From the NCBI GenBank assembly GCA_025084515.1, contig JAJAGP010000352.1:124001-188000 (forward strand): a DNA stretch of 64,000 nucleotides, in the 5' to 3' direction. Below, in pieces: positions 11,401 through 23,517 of the stretch (position 1 is its first letter; every line of letters begins with the position of its first letter). The DNA is from Ancistrus triradiatus (Eukaryota > Chordata > Actinopteri > Siluriformes > Loricariidae). The notes below the pieces were generated by a model, which did no database searches, had not been told where the DNA came from, and saw nothing but the letters and a program-made list of their open reading frames with translations. The position numbers were made by a program, and so were the translations under genes.

Positions 11401-14400
11401 ATAAAAACAAAGAAGAAAAATGAATGAATGAACAAAAAAAGAAATAAACAAGAAAGAAAGAAAGAAATGCCAAAGATAAAAGAAAAACACAGAGAATTAA
11501 AGAAAGCAGTGAATGCTAAATAAAAAAGAAAGAAAGAAAGAAAAACTAAAAGAATGAAAGAGCAAAGAAATAAATAGCAATGAGAAAGGAAAAAAATGAA
11601 TGCTATATAGAAAAGAAAGAAAGGAAAACAAATAACTAATACCAAAGAGAAAGGAAAAAGAAAGAAAGAAAGGAAAAAAAGAAAGAACGTCAAACAGAAT
11701 AAGAAAAAAGAAGGAAAGAAGCAAAAAAGAATGAAAAAGAAAAACAAGAAGATCCTGTTTTGTACAGATGATGGCCCTCGGCCCGTGTGACAGGCTCAGG
11801 CTGCTCCTTAGGAGCTTCGGCTAACTCATTTAAATCCAAATGTTTTCTCAGTCAGTAGCTTTTATGTACAGTACTCGTTATAATTCATTTCTTTTACTAA
11901 CTATGAAGTTGCTGCTTTGTTTTATGGCTGGCGTCGTTGCTATGGTTACGTGCGTATGTGGCAGCGTGCCATCATCGCCCATTACTGGCACTCCTAGAAC
12001 GCCTCTCAGCCAATCAGAGTGCGGGGCTGGAAATAACTGTGGTATAATCATGCACAATATATCAAGGAACTGACTGACAAACAAACATCTTTTGTGGGTT
12101 TAAAATGAGTGCAAGGAAAATAAAGGCCGTATCAATCTGCATGTCTGCATTCCCGGTCTAACACGTGCCGTCGTTTAATCCCTTAAAAAAGAGCAGATCC
12201 TGTCAGTCAGACCCCTAATGAGATCTAAAGTGTTTTCTAGCGCTGCTTCACTTCTGCAAATCTCATCATCATGAGCCAGAAAATCCAAACAGAAGCAAAA
12301 TCCGGTGACTTAACGCCGGTTAAATCATTTATCCATTAGTGTCCGGGGAAATGCCTGACCGCTTCCTCCCTGCGGCACAGACGAAATGCCCAGAGAGGCC
12401 ATATGAGAACGGGTCTTCACCTTTAAAGGTTCTGTCATTGATGAAGGATTCCAGTAGGTCAGTGTGCAGATCTGCTGTATGAACCAAACGGCTCGGGGTA
12501 CGAGTGTTTACGTTTTGATGGTGAGTAGGAAAAGATATATGAAACCAATGTGAAAATTAAATAAAGCATGCTCACCTGCACACTGTGAAGTCCAGGGATT
12601 CAGGCTGTGGATCTTCTGAGAGGGGCAAAAGGGCAGGAAAGACAAACAAACAATGCAAGGAGAACATGCAAACACTCACAATAGGACAGGAACATAGCCT
12701 TACAAGCACCATTTACTGCTTGGTACTAATAAGCAGAGGAAAATCATCCACAGAAACACGAGGAACTTTTTATAAACCGGATTTATCTCCTATTTACCCA
12801 AGCGGGGCGTGCTGTTTTAGGACTTAGTATTTGGTGTGTTGCCCCTGTTGCTGTAATGACGAGGACTTTGAGGTTTTCACTCATTGTTATGCTGATATGA
12901 TTCATAATGAAGGACAGTGGATTAAATTAGAGAAAAATGTAAGATTTCCTCAGAATGTAGCCTCCCGTATAGCTAATATCACACAGGTTAATTAAAGTAC
13001 AAATTTGGAGGTAAAAAACCAGATCTCGAACTGCAGAGTTCATGCAGATCAAACATGTTTCAGTTTCCTGTTGGCACCGAGGGCAGAGCGAGACAGGAAC
13101 GTGATTTATTGACAATCCTGCTAAATGATGCACAGGCAGGAGAAGCTTAACCCCGGCGTTCCCCTCGGAGACGAACCGAGGGAATTAATATTCAAACCCA
13201 AACTTGAAACAACCCGTTCGTATTCAAATCCAAATTTTATGAGCTCTTCGCGCTGCTTCTTGCGCTGCCTCGAGCGTACAGTGCCGTGTTGGTGCCGCAC
13301 AGCACAGCAAGGATCGGTCCTCAGGTGTAAATCACAGAGGTGATGCAGAATCCTACTTCCCTTAGTCCTTCATCGACATTGGAAGGAATCAAAAATACAC
13401 AAAGAAGCCAGGTGACGTGCTGACCGGCAGTCAGTCTGAAAACGAATAAGGAAGATAAACCAAGGTCTTGTAGGTCTCGTGGTCCAGTGGTAACAGGTGT
13501 GCCATGGACAGGATGCCAGCCCATTGTGAGGCTGGGTAGGGGCTGTTGCATTGCCAAGGAATGATCCCTCGATTGGCCTCCCCTCCTTCGGTCATAGCCC
13601 AAACCAACCACAAATCACCACTGTGACTGGACCCAAGACCATGTGGTGGATGGCTGGCATTTATGACTGCTGTGCCACCAGGGTGCCACCAGAGATATGT
13701 ATATGTTTTATGTATTTTTACCCATCTTTACTTAGAGATGCCAGTAATTCTAGCTGAAAGAATACCGTCAGTCAAAATGCTCTTCTCTAAAGCTTGTTGA
13801 TAGTGACTGTCTCTGAGATGAAGAGAAAATGGAGCCGGGATTATAAAATAAATCTTACAGTTGCACGGCTATAAAAATAAAAGCGAGCTGTTCGAGGGTC
13901 ATCGGGGCGCACCGCTTCTGAATAGGTCTGGAACAGGAATTCATGATGGAGCCACGGTTCATCGGAGATAAGCAGGCCGCAGACAGCACGGCAGACGAAC
14001 AGCCATAGTAAAATTCCAGCTGGATCTCCATCAGACGTCAGCGGCGAGCCTTTGTCCTGCATCTTCTAGATGTGATGTCTCTGCGAGGGACGACGCTGAC
14101 TGGTTATTGTTCGTTGCACTCCACGTCTGTCTGCTGTTATGTAGCGCGTTTGACTGACGGAACACAAAGGCAGCAACACAAAAGAGCAACGCAGATGACA
14201 GCACCAAACATTACAACGTCAAACACACACATGATTTATGCAAAGCTTTGGGCACCTCAGATCAAGCGCTGGAAGTACAAGTACGTGCCACGTAACATCT
14301 GTTTGCATGTACAGCGGTACCTCGGTGCTCGGCCGCCTTGGAACTCGTCGAACTGAAATGCAGTTGAGGAAACGTATGTGGCATCAGCGTGTGCAGACTG

Positions 14401-17400
14401 AGTGCTGAGCAGCGTTTGGGTGGTCTTGCTCCTTATAGGTGGTGCATGATCTGCATTAGGCATTGATTCGTTTCTGTCTCTTTCTGTGGAAAGCTGATGC
14501 ACCACGGGGGAAGAAAAGATAAGATACGACTTTATTGAGCTCCTCAGGTGAAGTTACTGCAGTACAAGAGTGAGAGAAGAAAGCTGATAAGATCTAGAGC
14601 TGGGGCACTTGAATCACAGATTTAAGGACTTGCTTGAGCAATTGACAAAAGACTCGACTTTGCCTGGGTATGCATGACTTGTATATTGATATATTGGCAT
14701 TTTTAGGTATGTAGAAGATACTCAGAAGTGCTTTTATCGAAGGATGTGAGGTTCCTCAGCCTACGCAGGCGTGAAAAGCTTATTTATCGAAGCTTCCCGT
14801 TAGCATATTTAATCGTGCTTTTGCGTAGACGACTCTGGTAGAAGCCGATTTACTTTGGCAAAACTTATCCGGAATTCGTGCGGCACATGCACGCAGGAGA
14901 GGCTCCGGAGTGACCCGGCGTAACCCGTTTCTTTTTCTTTCCCTTATTCCTTTTTAATGCGCCCTTCCATTAGTGTTATTGTGAAGCGATGTTCGTGCTG
15001 CGTCTGAGATCCATCAGGAAGTCCAGAGCAGACAAACGTCAAAATCCATCCATCTCAGCCTCTGTTCTGTCCTCTATTTCTGCTTACGAGAAGACAATCA
15101 AATCTCTCAGGAACAAAGCAATCAATGCCGCACGAGAAGATCAGTGTGACGTTTGAGCAGGTATAGCTGCCCCAGGATCAGCTCTGGGCTAAGGGGAGTT
15201 ACGTTTTTGTCTGAAGCTCAGAGCTGAGTGTGGAACCGAAATTGATTTATTTTATACTTGTGTGTGAGCTACAGAAATAAGTCTGCAAAGCTGTAAATGG
15301 AAGCACAGTGAGTTTTAAAAGGGCTAACGGGCAGCAACGTTTCCTGAAATAGAACTGGATATAGAGACCAGTGTTAGATTTTTGTTATCACTCTGGTCAG
15401 AGATGTAGGTTCAATTCCTGAATACCTATTGATTCTTTTGGTGGGTCATCATACCATGCACAGTGAGAATAAAATGTGCTCTACTTTAATTATTTTATTT
15501 CTACATTCATTATTATCTTTAAACTATTGTTATTATTTTATTGATAAGAAAGTCTTGATTGAATTGTTCTTCCTTATCATATTTAGGGAGTTTTTCCTTG
15601 CCACTCATCTTAGGCTTGCTCAGTTGGGGCTATGGCCATAAAATTTGTAGAGCTGAGAGGCAAAGAAAAACTCCCTAAACATTATAGGGATGAAACCTAT
15701 AATAGGGAGGACAAACACTCAGAGGGACCCGACCTGCTTGGGCAGCCTGGATGTTATATGTAAGAATGAAATGAAATAACATAAATATTAATTTCTAAAC
15801 ATTAATAGCTTCAGACAAGCTGCTAAGCAGAGAATGGAATTAATTAACAGAGAATATTAAAATCCAGCACCATCCGAATTCCGCAGCAGAAATCGAGAAC
15901 TCATCAGACCAGGTGACGTTTTTCCCAATCTGTTGTCCCCTCATTTGAATTGTGATCAGGAAACTCCATGATCTGTTCTTAGCTGACAGGCCACCCAGTG
16001 TGCCCTTCTGCTGCTGTAGCCCATCTGCTTCAAGGTGGAAGTGTTGTTCATTCAGAGATGCTCTTCTTGTTTGACTTACTGTTGGCTTTCTATCAGCTTG
16101 ACCCAGTCCTGACCATTCTCTGGCATCAATGAGGCATTTTTTACCCAGAGAACTGCCCTCAATGGATATTTTGCCCCTCTCTTTGGTCTTTGTGGAGAAC
16201 CCATGATCATTAGGTGTTAAATGTACAGTGTGGCAAAAAAGTATTTGGCCAGCCACTGAACTTGTGCAAGTTCCTCTCCTACTTAGAAGATGAGAGTAGG
16301 TCTGTAATTTCCATCATATAGCTACACTTCAACTATGAGAGACAAAATGAGAAAAACATTCCAGGAAATCACATGTAGGATTTTTAAAGAATTTAATTGT
16401 AAATTATGGCTGAAAAATAAGTAGTTGTGGTCAATAACAAAAGTTTCAACTCAATACTTTGTAACATAACCTTTGTTGGCAATGACAGAGATCAAACGTT
16501 TCCTGTAAAGCCTCACCAGTTGGCACACACTGTAGCTGTATTTTGGGCCCTATTCCTCCATGCAGATCTCCTCTAGAGCAGTGATGTTTGGGGCAACACA
16601 GACCTTCAACTCCCTCCACAATGTTCTTCTATGGGGTTGAAGGTCTGGAGACTGGCTAGGCCACCTCAAGGACCTTGAAATGCTTTTTCTAACGGTGCCA
16701 CTCCTTCGTTGCCCGAGCGGTGTGTTTTGGGATCATGTCATGCTAGAAGACCCAGCCATGTTCCACCATCTTCAATGCTGTCACTGATGGAAGGAGGTTT
16801 TTGGCTTAAAATCTCACCATACATGCCCAATTCATTCTTCTCTTAACACGGATCAGTCCGTCCTGTCCCCTCTGCAGAAAAACAGCCACAAAAAGCATGG
16901 ATGTTTCCACCCCCATGCTTTCACAGTAGGTATGGTGTTCTTGGGATGCGACTCTCAGCATTCTTTTTCCTAGATACACGGCAAGTTGAGTTTTTAACCA
17001 AAAAGTTCTATTTTGTTTTTTTCATCTGACCACATGATATTCTCCCAATCCTCTTCTGGATCATCCATATGCTCTCTGGCAAACTTCAGCAGACGGGCCT
17101 GGACATGTACTGGCTTAAGCAGGGGGGCACGCCTGGCACTGCAGGAATCTGAGTCCCTCTCGGTGTAGTGTGTTACTGATGGTAGCCTTTGTTGTTACTT
17201 TGGTCCCAGCTCTCTGCAGGTCATTCATCAGGTCCCTCCGTGTAGTTCTGTTCTGGGATTTTTGCTCACTGATCTTATGATCATTTTGACCCACGGGAGG
17301 AGATCTTTGCGTGGAGCCCCAGATCGAGGGGGAGATTAATCAATGGTCTTGTATGGCTTTTCCATTTTCTTACAATTGCTTCCACAGTTGATTTATTCAC

Positions 17401-20400
17401 ACCAACCTGCTTGCCTATTGTAGACTCACTCTTCCCAGCCTGGTGCAGGTCTGCAATTTTCTTCCTGGTGTCCTTCGACAGCTCTTTGGTCTTGGCCATG
17501 GTAGAGTTTGGAGTCTGACTGTTTGAGGCTGTGGACAGGTGTCTTATACAGATAACGAGGTCAAACAGGGGCCATTAATACAGGTAACGAGTGGAGCTTT
17601 TCCACCATAATTTACAATTGAATTCTTTAAAAATCCTACAATGTGATTTCCTGGATTTTTTTCTCATTGTGTCTCTCATAGTTGAAGTGTAGTTATGATG
17701 AAAATTACAAACCGCTCTCATCTTTCTAAGTAGGAGAACTTGCACAATCAGTGGCTGACTAAATACTTTTGTCCCACTGTAAGTCTAAATTGTCTATCTA
17801 TTCTGTGACTATGGCTACACAGATAAGGGCCGGACCTCGTCTGTGTGGCCAGTGGTGACCGCGTGACCCCCAGTGCGGGATGATGGTGAGAAACGATGTA
17901 GAAACAATGAGACACCATTTCATGGTGTGATGATTACAGAGCAGAGATCGCGGGAAGCAAGATTGGCTTGTTTGCTTTATTTGATCGGCTCCGTGCAGGG
18001 CGAAGGTGGTGCAGACACGGACCGGGAGCCAATATGTGTTACGCTGTATAGCAGAGGCATCCTGGTAGCCTTTTCAGGTCTTCATGATTAATGTTACGCC
18101 CTTGAGAGAGAGAGAGAGAGAGAGCACGCCTTGCTCTTCCTCCAAAATTGCCTTTTAGTGCCTGGAGGCCTGAAGGAACTTTCGTTTCCTCCGTCTTAAA
18201 CTGGCGCTTACGTTCCATCCTGGTTGGCAAGCGTGATTTTCCCGCCACGGTCCTGATTTGTCAAAATGTTTTACATTAAAGCGAATTACCTGCCGGACGA
18301 AACCCATCCGTAATGAGCGTACGAGGGCTGATGTGCGGGAGACGAGCGCGTAATAGATCCCATCATCAGAAGCATCCTGAAGAGATCTTTCCACGCCGCA
18401 GAAGTTCTCACTTAATCACGGATTCTAAAGCGAGGACGGAGAAACGGAGCGAGAGACGGATGTGCGGCGTTCGAGTGGCGCCCAGCGCCGTCTAATAATG
18501 GATTCCACTCTCTGGCTGATAAAGAGCTCTCGCTGAAGTGCTCGTGAAGGAGAGGAACTTTCACTCCGCCTGACGTGCGAATGAGTGGAAATGTAGAAGG
18601 TGGTTAGAAAATAAAAGGTTTGTTCAGAAGGACTTATTTTTGTTCGTGTTATGCTAAGTAAAAAATAAGGTTGGGCCCAAGATTTGGTGCCAAGAGAAGC
18701 TCCTAGTCACGGAATTCTAAGAAAAATCGTAACGTCGTCGGCGTTTCCCTTTTAAGGTTAGGAGTAGATCCTAGTAACCCCTAGAAGAGCGCAAGTGAAA
18801 AACTGTTAACCAGTCTGGCTTCTCCTGTGACCTCTGGCATCAGCGTAGCATTCATTTTTACCCAGAGAACTGCCCTGACTGGATAGTTCCTCTTTTTCAG
18901 ACTATTCTCTGTAAATCCTAGAGATGGCGCTGTGTGTGGAAATCCCAGAAATACTCGGACTTAACTGGTAGATGTTGTTGCCACACACACACATCTTGAT
19001 GAACTGGCTTTGCTTTTTGGTACAAGCCTACAACAAAATGTTCCACTGATTTTGAAAATACCTTTTGTGCAAAATGTCTTCCTTTTTTGGCAGCAATTTT
19101 TTGCCACTGCAGGGCACTTTTAGGTCTTATTTATTACTGTTTATTATTATATTCTTTTCAGAGGGACCTGATTACCGCATCATAAAAAACAAGAACACAC
19201 TGATCTCAGCATGTAGTTCCAAACCGTGAATGATACACTGACGGTAAACGGAGGTTTTAATGCATTCCAGATTTGGTTCCAAATTTCCAAGCCAGGTTGA
19301 GACTCCCACGTGCAGCCATTATCATAATGCAGAATCGATCTTCTTTATGTGCTAATGCATTGACCAGAGCTTTCAGCATTGCCTAGAGTACAGTCTTGTG
19401 CAAGCATTTGGGCAGCACAGCTCACACTACAGGCTGGATTTTAAATGAAGAGAGGTCACAGGCTTTCTAGGGAACATAAATATGGCTGTATTATTGTTCT
19501 CCCTTTTCTTCTTCTTCTTCCACACATCTCTGTGATTAATACAGGCGTACTTCTAACGGTACAGACATGTTTCAAACCCACGTGGCCAAAAGTACTGACA
19601 CACAAACCCACATGTGATCAAAATTATTTGGACACAAACCCACCTGTGGCCAAAAGTATTGAGACACGAACCCACATGTGGCCATAAGTATTGGGACACA
19701 AACCCACATGTAATCAATTATTTGGACACAAACTCACTTGTGGTCAAAATTATTTGGACACAACCCACTTGTAGCCAAAAGTATTGGGACCAAAGCCCAC
19801 CTATGGCCAAAAGTATTCGGATGGAAACCCATGTGACTAAAAGTGTTGAGACGCAAACCCACGTGGCCAAAAAGATGCAAATCCATCTGTGGCCAAAAGT
19901 ATTGAGAGACAAACCCGCATTTGACCAAAAATATTGAGACGCAATGCCACCTGTGGCCAAAAGTATTGGGGGCAGAAACTCTCATTTCACCAAAAGTATT
20001 GAGACGCAATGCCACCTGTGGCCAAAAGTATTGGGGGCAGAAACTCTCATTTGACCAAAAGTATTGGGACGCAAACCAACAACGTCGAAAGTATTGAGAG
20101 GCAAACACTTGTGACCAAAATCATTGGGATGCAAACCCACGTGACCAAAAGGCACATGTGGCCAAAAGTATTAAGACAAATTCACATTCTTTCCACTTGC
20201 CAAATTTCAAGCATTGTTGCAGTTCCTTCAGGAAATGCAGGTGTAGTATGTTCATAACCCTTTCCAAATGTTCTATGAATGTTTCCTAAGAGCTCAGGAT
20301 TGATTCTTTGCATAAAAGCTTTAGCATAAGACCGTACGCGTGATTATTGAGCTTTAATGATTATTATTTCTTTGTAGGATGATCCCTCCATCCAGCAAGG

Positions 20401-21308
20401 CGTTCCTCGTGAACAACTTGGTCACCGGAACCCGGTATGACCTGTGCGTCCTGGCAGCGTGGGACGACTCGGCCACCACTCTAACAGCGACCAGCATCGT
20501 GGGCTGCGTGCAGTTCTTCACTCGCGATGACTACCCGCAGTGCCACTCTCTGCATGGCCAGTTACTAGGTGGCACCATGATCCTGGTGGTGGGAGGTGTC
20601 ATTGTGGCCACGTTGCTCGTCTTCATAGTCATCCTCATGGTGCGCTACAAGGCCGGCGACGGCGGGACCGTGACCGGAATGGGGAACGGAGGATCGCCAG
20701 AGCTTCCGCTCAACAAGCTAAGCGACATCGGCGACGCTTATTCGCAGGCCAACGACGGGCATCCGGGTCAGAACCGAGGGGTTCTGGTTTCTCCATCGAA
20801 CGCTAAAAGCAAACCCAAAGCTGTCAAGCCCAAAGTGAGCCTCCGGGACGAGGTGGTGGAGTTTAAATGTGGCTCGCTCCAGAGCAGCATGAGCTCTATG
20901 TCTTCTTCATCATCGTCCTCTTCAGGGGGCTCCGAGGATGCCCTGCGTCCCCGTAGCCCCAACAGCGCCTTGGCCAGCATTTGGAGGTCGGCACCGCTCA
21001 AACCGAGAGCGAATCTGGACCACCTTTTGGGTGCCATCAGCTCCCTTGAGCTGAAGAGCCAGTCGGTATCTGGGAAATCCAGTTCTGTGATGGCACCCAC
21101 TAGCGATAAGGAGCCTCTGCTCGGTCGGACGATGGACTCCAGGTTTAGGCGGAGCCACTCCTTTGACGCTGGCGACTTTGCGGCGTCGATCAGCAGCGTC
21201 TGGACCAAACGTAGCCTCTCGATCAACGGCATGCTGCTCAAAGACGACTCGGCCGACAGTAAGGGAACTCCGGAGGGCCCGGAGTGGGTGATGGAGAGCA
21301 CTGTGTAG
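8446..21308 (+). CDS. lrfn2: LRFN2 (SALM1): LRR, Ig and FN3 synaptic adhesion protein, two coding exons
   Basis: Coding exons are 8446-9821 and 20378-21308, joined in phase 2 (AG|G = Arg459), giving 768 residues against about 790 in mammals. In order: a signal peptide (1-20); an LRR N-cap (CPKYCLCQNLSESLGTLC, 21-38); about six LRRs; an LRR C-cap with NPLHCNCEMLWFRRL; an Ig domain (about 302-380, SLKCEAV to FTCIAAN); an FN3 domain from about 415; a membrane segment near 525-547; and a cytoplasmic tail ending ESTV, a class I PDZ ligand. The family acts at neuronal synapses and in neurite growth, and mammalian LRFN2 binds PSD-95 and NMDA receptors. The segments KSRLSDITG, WTKRSLSINGMLL and EWVMESTV point to LRFN2 rather than its paralogs. 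The frame read past the donor at 9822 runs only 16 codons. Which of the fish lrfn2 duplicates this is remains unclear. Confidence 0.95.
10738..11755. repeat. ~1-kb purine tract, degenerate GAAA/GAAT repeats with longer-period units
   Basis: About 1 kb is almost entirely A and G on the plus strand, built from gaaa, gaat and caaa units. Longer blocks recur: taccaaacagaaaggaaag near 10768, 11024, 11277 and 11361, and caaagagaaaagaaaaa followed by gaatgct near 10865, 11153 and 11471. Large Phe-rich minus-strand open frames across it (for example 10736-11338 and 10914-11747) are artefacts of the repeat. Confidence 0.9.
11768..12055 (+). repeat. Dispersed repeat, copy 1 of a pair (partner at 38843-39080)
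   Basis: Shared with 38843-39080, in order: cctcggc, caggctcaggctgctc / atcaggctgctc, atttaaatccaaa, atggctggcgtcgttgcta, ggcactcctagaacg, ctctcagcca-tcaga and aactgtggtataat. An open frame at 11840-12073 lies inside it and is not treated as a gene. Confidence 0.75.
15590..15760. repeat. Dispersed repeat with 'tttttccttgccact' core, rearranged copy
   Basis: The first half is in minus orientation (gggagtttttccttgccact, taggcttgctca). It is followed by a plus-orientation stretch (gcaaagaaaaactccctaaac, agggacccgacctgcttggg). This suggests an inversion or two abutting copies of the repeat described at 6190-6410. Confidence 0.6.
15840..16210. repeat. Dispersed repeat, same family as 5380-5830
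   Basis: Shares agcccatctgcttcaagg, cagagatgctcttcttgttt, ttctatcagctt and accattctctggc with the 5.4 kb copy. It ends just before the Tc1 element that starts at 16226. Confidence 0.65.
16226..17779 (-). mobile_element. Tc1/mariner element with both ends, transposase broken (subfamily 1)
   Basis: The element is about 1.55 kb, flanked by TA on both sides (16224-16225 and 17780-17781). It has long inverted repeats of roughly 200 bp: cagtgtggcaaaaaagtatt at the left, mirrored by aatacttttgtcccactg at the right, and tttacaattgaattctttaa mirrored inside. The transposase is on the minus strand. Its start is recognisable at 17499 (MAKTKELSKDTRKKIADLHQ, the N-terminal helix-turn-helix of fish Tc1), but the frame breaks after about 60 residues, and the DDE domain survives only as fragments. 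It lies in the lrfn2 intron and is presumably inactive. Confidence 0.9.
18110..18124. repeat. Short (GA)n run
   Basis: Seven or eight GA units at the left border of the CpG-rich block that follows. Confidence 0.8.
18180..18600. promoter_or_regulatory. lrfn2: CpG-rich, repeat-free block in the lrfn2 intron, possible regulatory element
   Basis: This 400-bp stretch stands out from the AT-rich intron: frequent CG, no recognisable transposon sequence, and a dense mix of short motifs (gcgaattacctgccggacg, gagacggatgtgcggcgttc). No open frame with protein character is seen. An intronic enhancer or a conserved non-coding element is a reasonable guess, unproven. Confidence 0.25.
18810..18960. repeat. 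Dispersed repeat fragment, same family as 5380-5830
   Basis: Shares accagtctggcttctcctgt, tttacccagagaactgccct, ggatagttcctctttttcag and ccctagagatggcgc-type sequence with the copies at 5380 and 15840. Confidence 0.65.
19564..20176 (+). repeat. ~33-bp minisatellite, about 18 units
   Basis: Tandem units of 30-33 bp follow the pattern gagacacaaacccac + atgtggccaaaagtatt. Two consecutive 66-bp dimers (19937-20003 and 20004-20070) are nearly identical, showing recent expansion in the middle of the array. The unit resembles the end of a transposon (ggccaaaagtattgggacac). The open frames through it on both strands (for example 19614-19937) are repeat artefacts. The array ends about 200 bp before lrfn2 exon 2. 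Confidence 0.95.
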
Positions 21309-22047
21309 GTCAGGAATGGCGCCTGGTCATCAAGCGTGTCGTGATCTCATCAACGTCTATCCATCGTGCGCCACGTGCAGGGTTGATTTGAGTAATATTC
21401 TCTGGAATGACGGGGTCCATTTCTTATGAACATGAAGGCTGAGGTCATGTCCCTCATCGCTCATCAGGGTCAGGGTCAGATTTATGACTGTTCTGTTTCT
21501 TAAAGACTCGCCATGTCAGCTTTCTCCTGTAGAAAGCATTTCAGCCTTTACAGGAATATATCTGTGGTACCAACACTATTTATACCTGTAATGAATTTTC
21601 AAGTTTTGCATTTTTTATCGTCCGAGTGACGTGCCGCTCTTACTCGAGGGGAAAAACATTCGCAGTCCTTTTTGTCCTTCGCACTGCTCTCTCTCTGCCA
21701 CTCTCTCTCCCTCTCTCACTCTGTCTTGCTCATGTCCTGAAGGAATCATCCTCAGAAGCAACATTTTTTTTTAAACCAGGAAGTTTCTAATTCATGTTGA
21801 AATGACAGGACCTGTTAAAAACCCTTGCAGTTCCTCGTCCATATGTATGAAGGGTGTTTTTAGGCACAGGAAATAACGTCCTTGAATATTAACAAGTAGA
21901 AATCTTTAATGCTCGGGAGTCGTGGGTTTCAGCAGGATCTGTGCGTACGTTTTCCGTACGATTGCCTCCGAGTTCATTCGCACAGTGCGAACACCACCAA
22001 AGATGCCACGTCCGTAGAGGAAGTCTACATACGTTCAACAAAGCTTG
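21309..22047 (+). other. lrfn2: Probable lrfn2 3' untranslated region
   Basis: Sequence after the stop codon with no repeats of note and a pyrimidine-rich stretch (21685-21725). It reaches a candidate AATAAA at 22048. The UTR assignment is inferred from position. Confidence 0.5.
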
Positions 22048-22053
22048 AATAAA
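22048..22053 (+). terminator. lrfn2: Candidate polyadenylation signal of lrfn2
   Basis: A canonical AATAAA about 740 bp after the stop. The true mRNA end could lie elsewhere. Confidence 0.35.
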
Positions 22054-23517
22054 ACAACGACTGCCATCTCTCTCTCTCGCTCCTCTCGCTCCTCTCCCCC
22101 TCGCTGTCCTTTTTTTGAAGCACACAACGAATATATCATTTTAAGAGCTACCTCCTGGAGGCAGACAGAAATCAATCTCACGCAGGTCGGCTCAGACTAA
22201 CCGCATATAGATCGATGTGACTGTTTCAGACGTGGGTTAAAAAAAAAATATACAGTCCAAAGCTGCTGGAAGTGTCACACATCCAGTATAAAATCCCAAA
22301 AGGTTTGTGAACCCGTGGGACTGACCTGGATCATGGCCTAATCTTTATCCAGGTCTTCATAAGCTCACCGCACCAAAAATGAGTGTTTGGGGTTTAAGGA
22401 GGTCATAACTTCAGGCTCCTGCAGAGGGTGCTGCACGAGGATGATCGGGCTTTAAATACCTGTGGGGTGTCTGACGGGATGTAGACTGAGAAGAGGTGGT
22501 ACAGTGCAGTGAGGGTCTCGTTTGATGTGTGGGAAATGTGTGGGAAACAGACAGGGGCTGAACATCATCCGGTGTTGCAAGTTTAAAGTAGGATTAAAGC
22601 GCCACCTACTGGCATCTTAGCGGGGTAGAATTTCATTACTGGCAGGACATTTGTCACAATTTAAGCTTTGCGAGGGCGAGACTGGCAGTTTTTCGAGGTA
22701 AAATGCATGGATGGAAATCCATCCTGCCACCAGAGGTGATGAGGGATGATGTTGGCGAGATTCGAACACCGAATTCGGACACAGCTACACTTTGTACCTA
22801 TTCTAATAAGGAGCTTCTCCGTATCTAAAGAGGTTCAGGTCTTCCATCCTAAATTCTAATTCGTTTTTAATTAAATTTCTGTAGCCCTATCGAATACCTC
22901 TTGTTGAGCTCGTATGCAGACTTCTTTAACCCTTGGCTTTCCTCGTCCGGTTACACCTCATCTCATCTGTGTCACTCCATTAGAACTGGCTGCTCGACAC
23001 TTGAACCGGACACCTTTGTGTACGATGAGTGTATCGTACGCTCGAGTGTGTGTGCGCTGATGAAACTGTACAGTAGCATTTTATTCTAATTAGGGCTCGA
23101 GGGTGGGGTGTCTTCACTGTGTCGTGTTGCTGTATCTATACCAATCTATCTACCTGAAGGTCATCAATGGTGTCTCCGTGATCGATCGGACCACAGTTTG
23201 TTTTTTGGCATATTGAAAAAAAGAATCCAGACATGTAACAATAACAATAAGAAGAACATAAGGTTCGATCCTGAGCCTTTCTCTCCTGCTATTTTGGAAC
23301 TGAATTATACAAATGAATTCTATATGAATAAAAAAGTGGTTATATGATTATAAAGAGTTCTGCTCTATCGAGTTCGATTTTCACTCCATAAAAAACAAAT
23401 CATGTTCTTTTTCATCACAGTGCGTGTGCTAGGTTTGTGCTGGTCGATTTTCACACGTTTTGCTCAGAATATTGCACAGAATGACTACAGCTACTGTTAT
23501 TACCTTTAGAGAATTTA
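22054..23517. other. Intergenic sequence
   Basis: Nothing recognisable. Short open frames at 22901-23089 and 23108-23347 lack protein-like composition or family motifs. Confidence 0.5.

Larger units (their letters stand above)
9822..20377 (+). other. lrfn2: lrfn2 intron between the two coding exons
   Basis: The donor ag|gtatgg at 9822 and the acceptor tttctttgtag ending at 20377 join in frame exactly where vertebrate LRFN2 splits Arg-Met-Ile-Pro. The intron holds a purine tract, a Tc1 element, other dispersed repeats, a CpG-rich block and a minisatellite, all listed separately. I see no gene nested in it. 12060-15590 holds only short chance open frames. Confidence 0.9.

Noticed and set aside
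10702..11747. Large Phe/Leu/Ser-rich minus-strand open frames (up to 277 codons) that look like multi-pass membrane proteins
   Set aside because: They are the translation of the purine tract (TTTC/TTC on the minus strand) in several frames at once.
11840..12073. 77-codon frame with a hydrophobic start (LLLCFMAGVVAMVTCV)
   Set aside because: Lies inside a dispersed repeat with another copy at 38843-39080 where the frame is not kept.
19564..20176. Possible CRISPR-like array
   Set aside because: Units are directly tandem with no unique spacers, are diverged, and the DNA is vertebrate.
19564..20257. Repetitive open frames on both strands (WTQTHLWPK-type repeats)
   Set aside because: Produced by the 33-bp minisatellite, whose unit length is close to a multiple of three; no protein character and both strands open.
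20768..21301. 177-codon minus-strand frame opposite lrfn2 exon 2
   Set aside because: Antisense shadow of the cytoplasmic-tail coding sequence.
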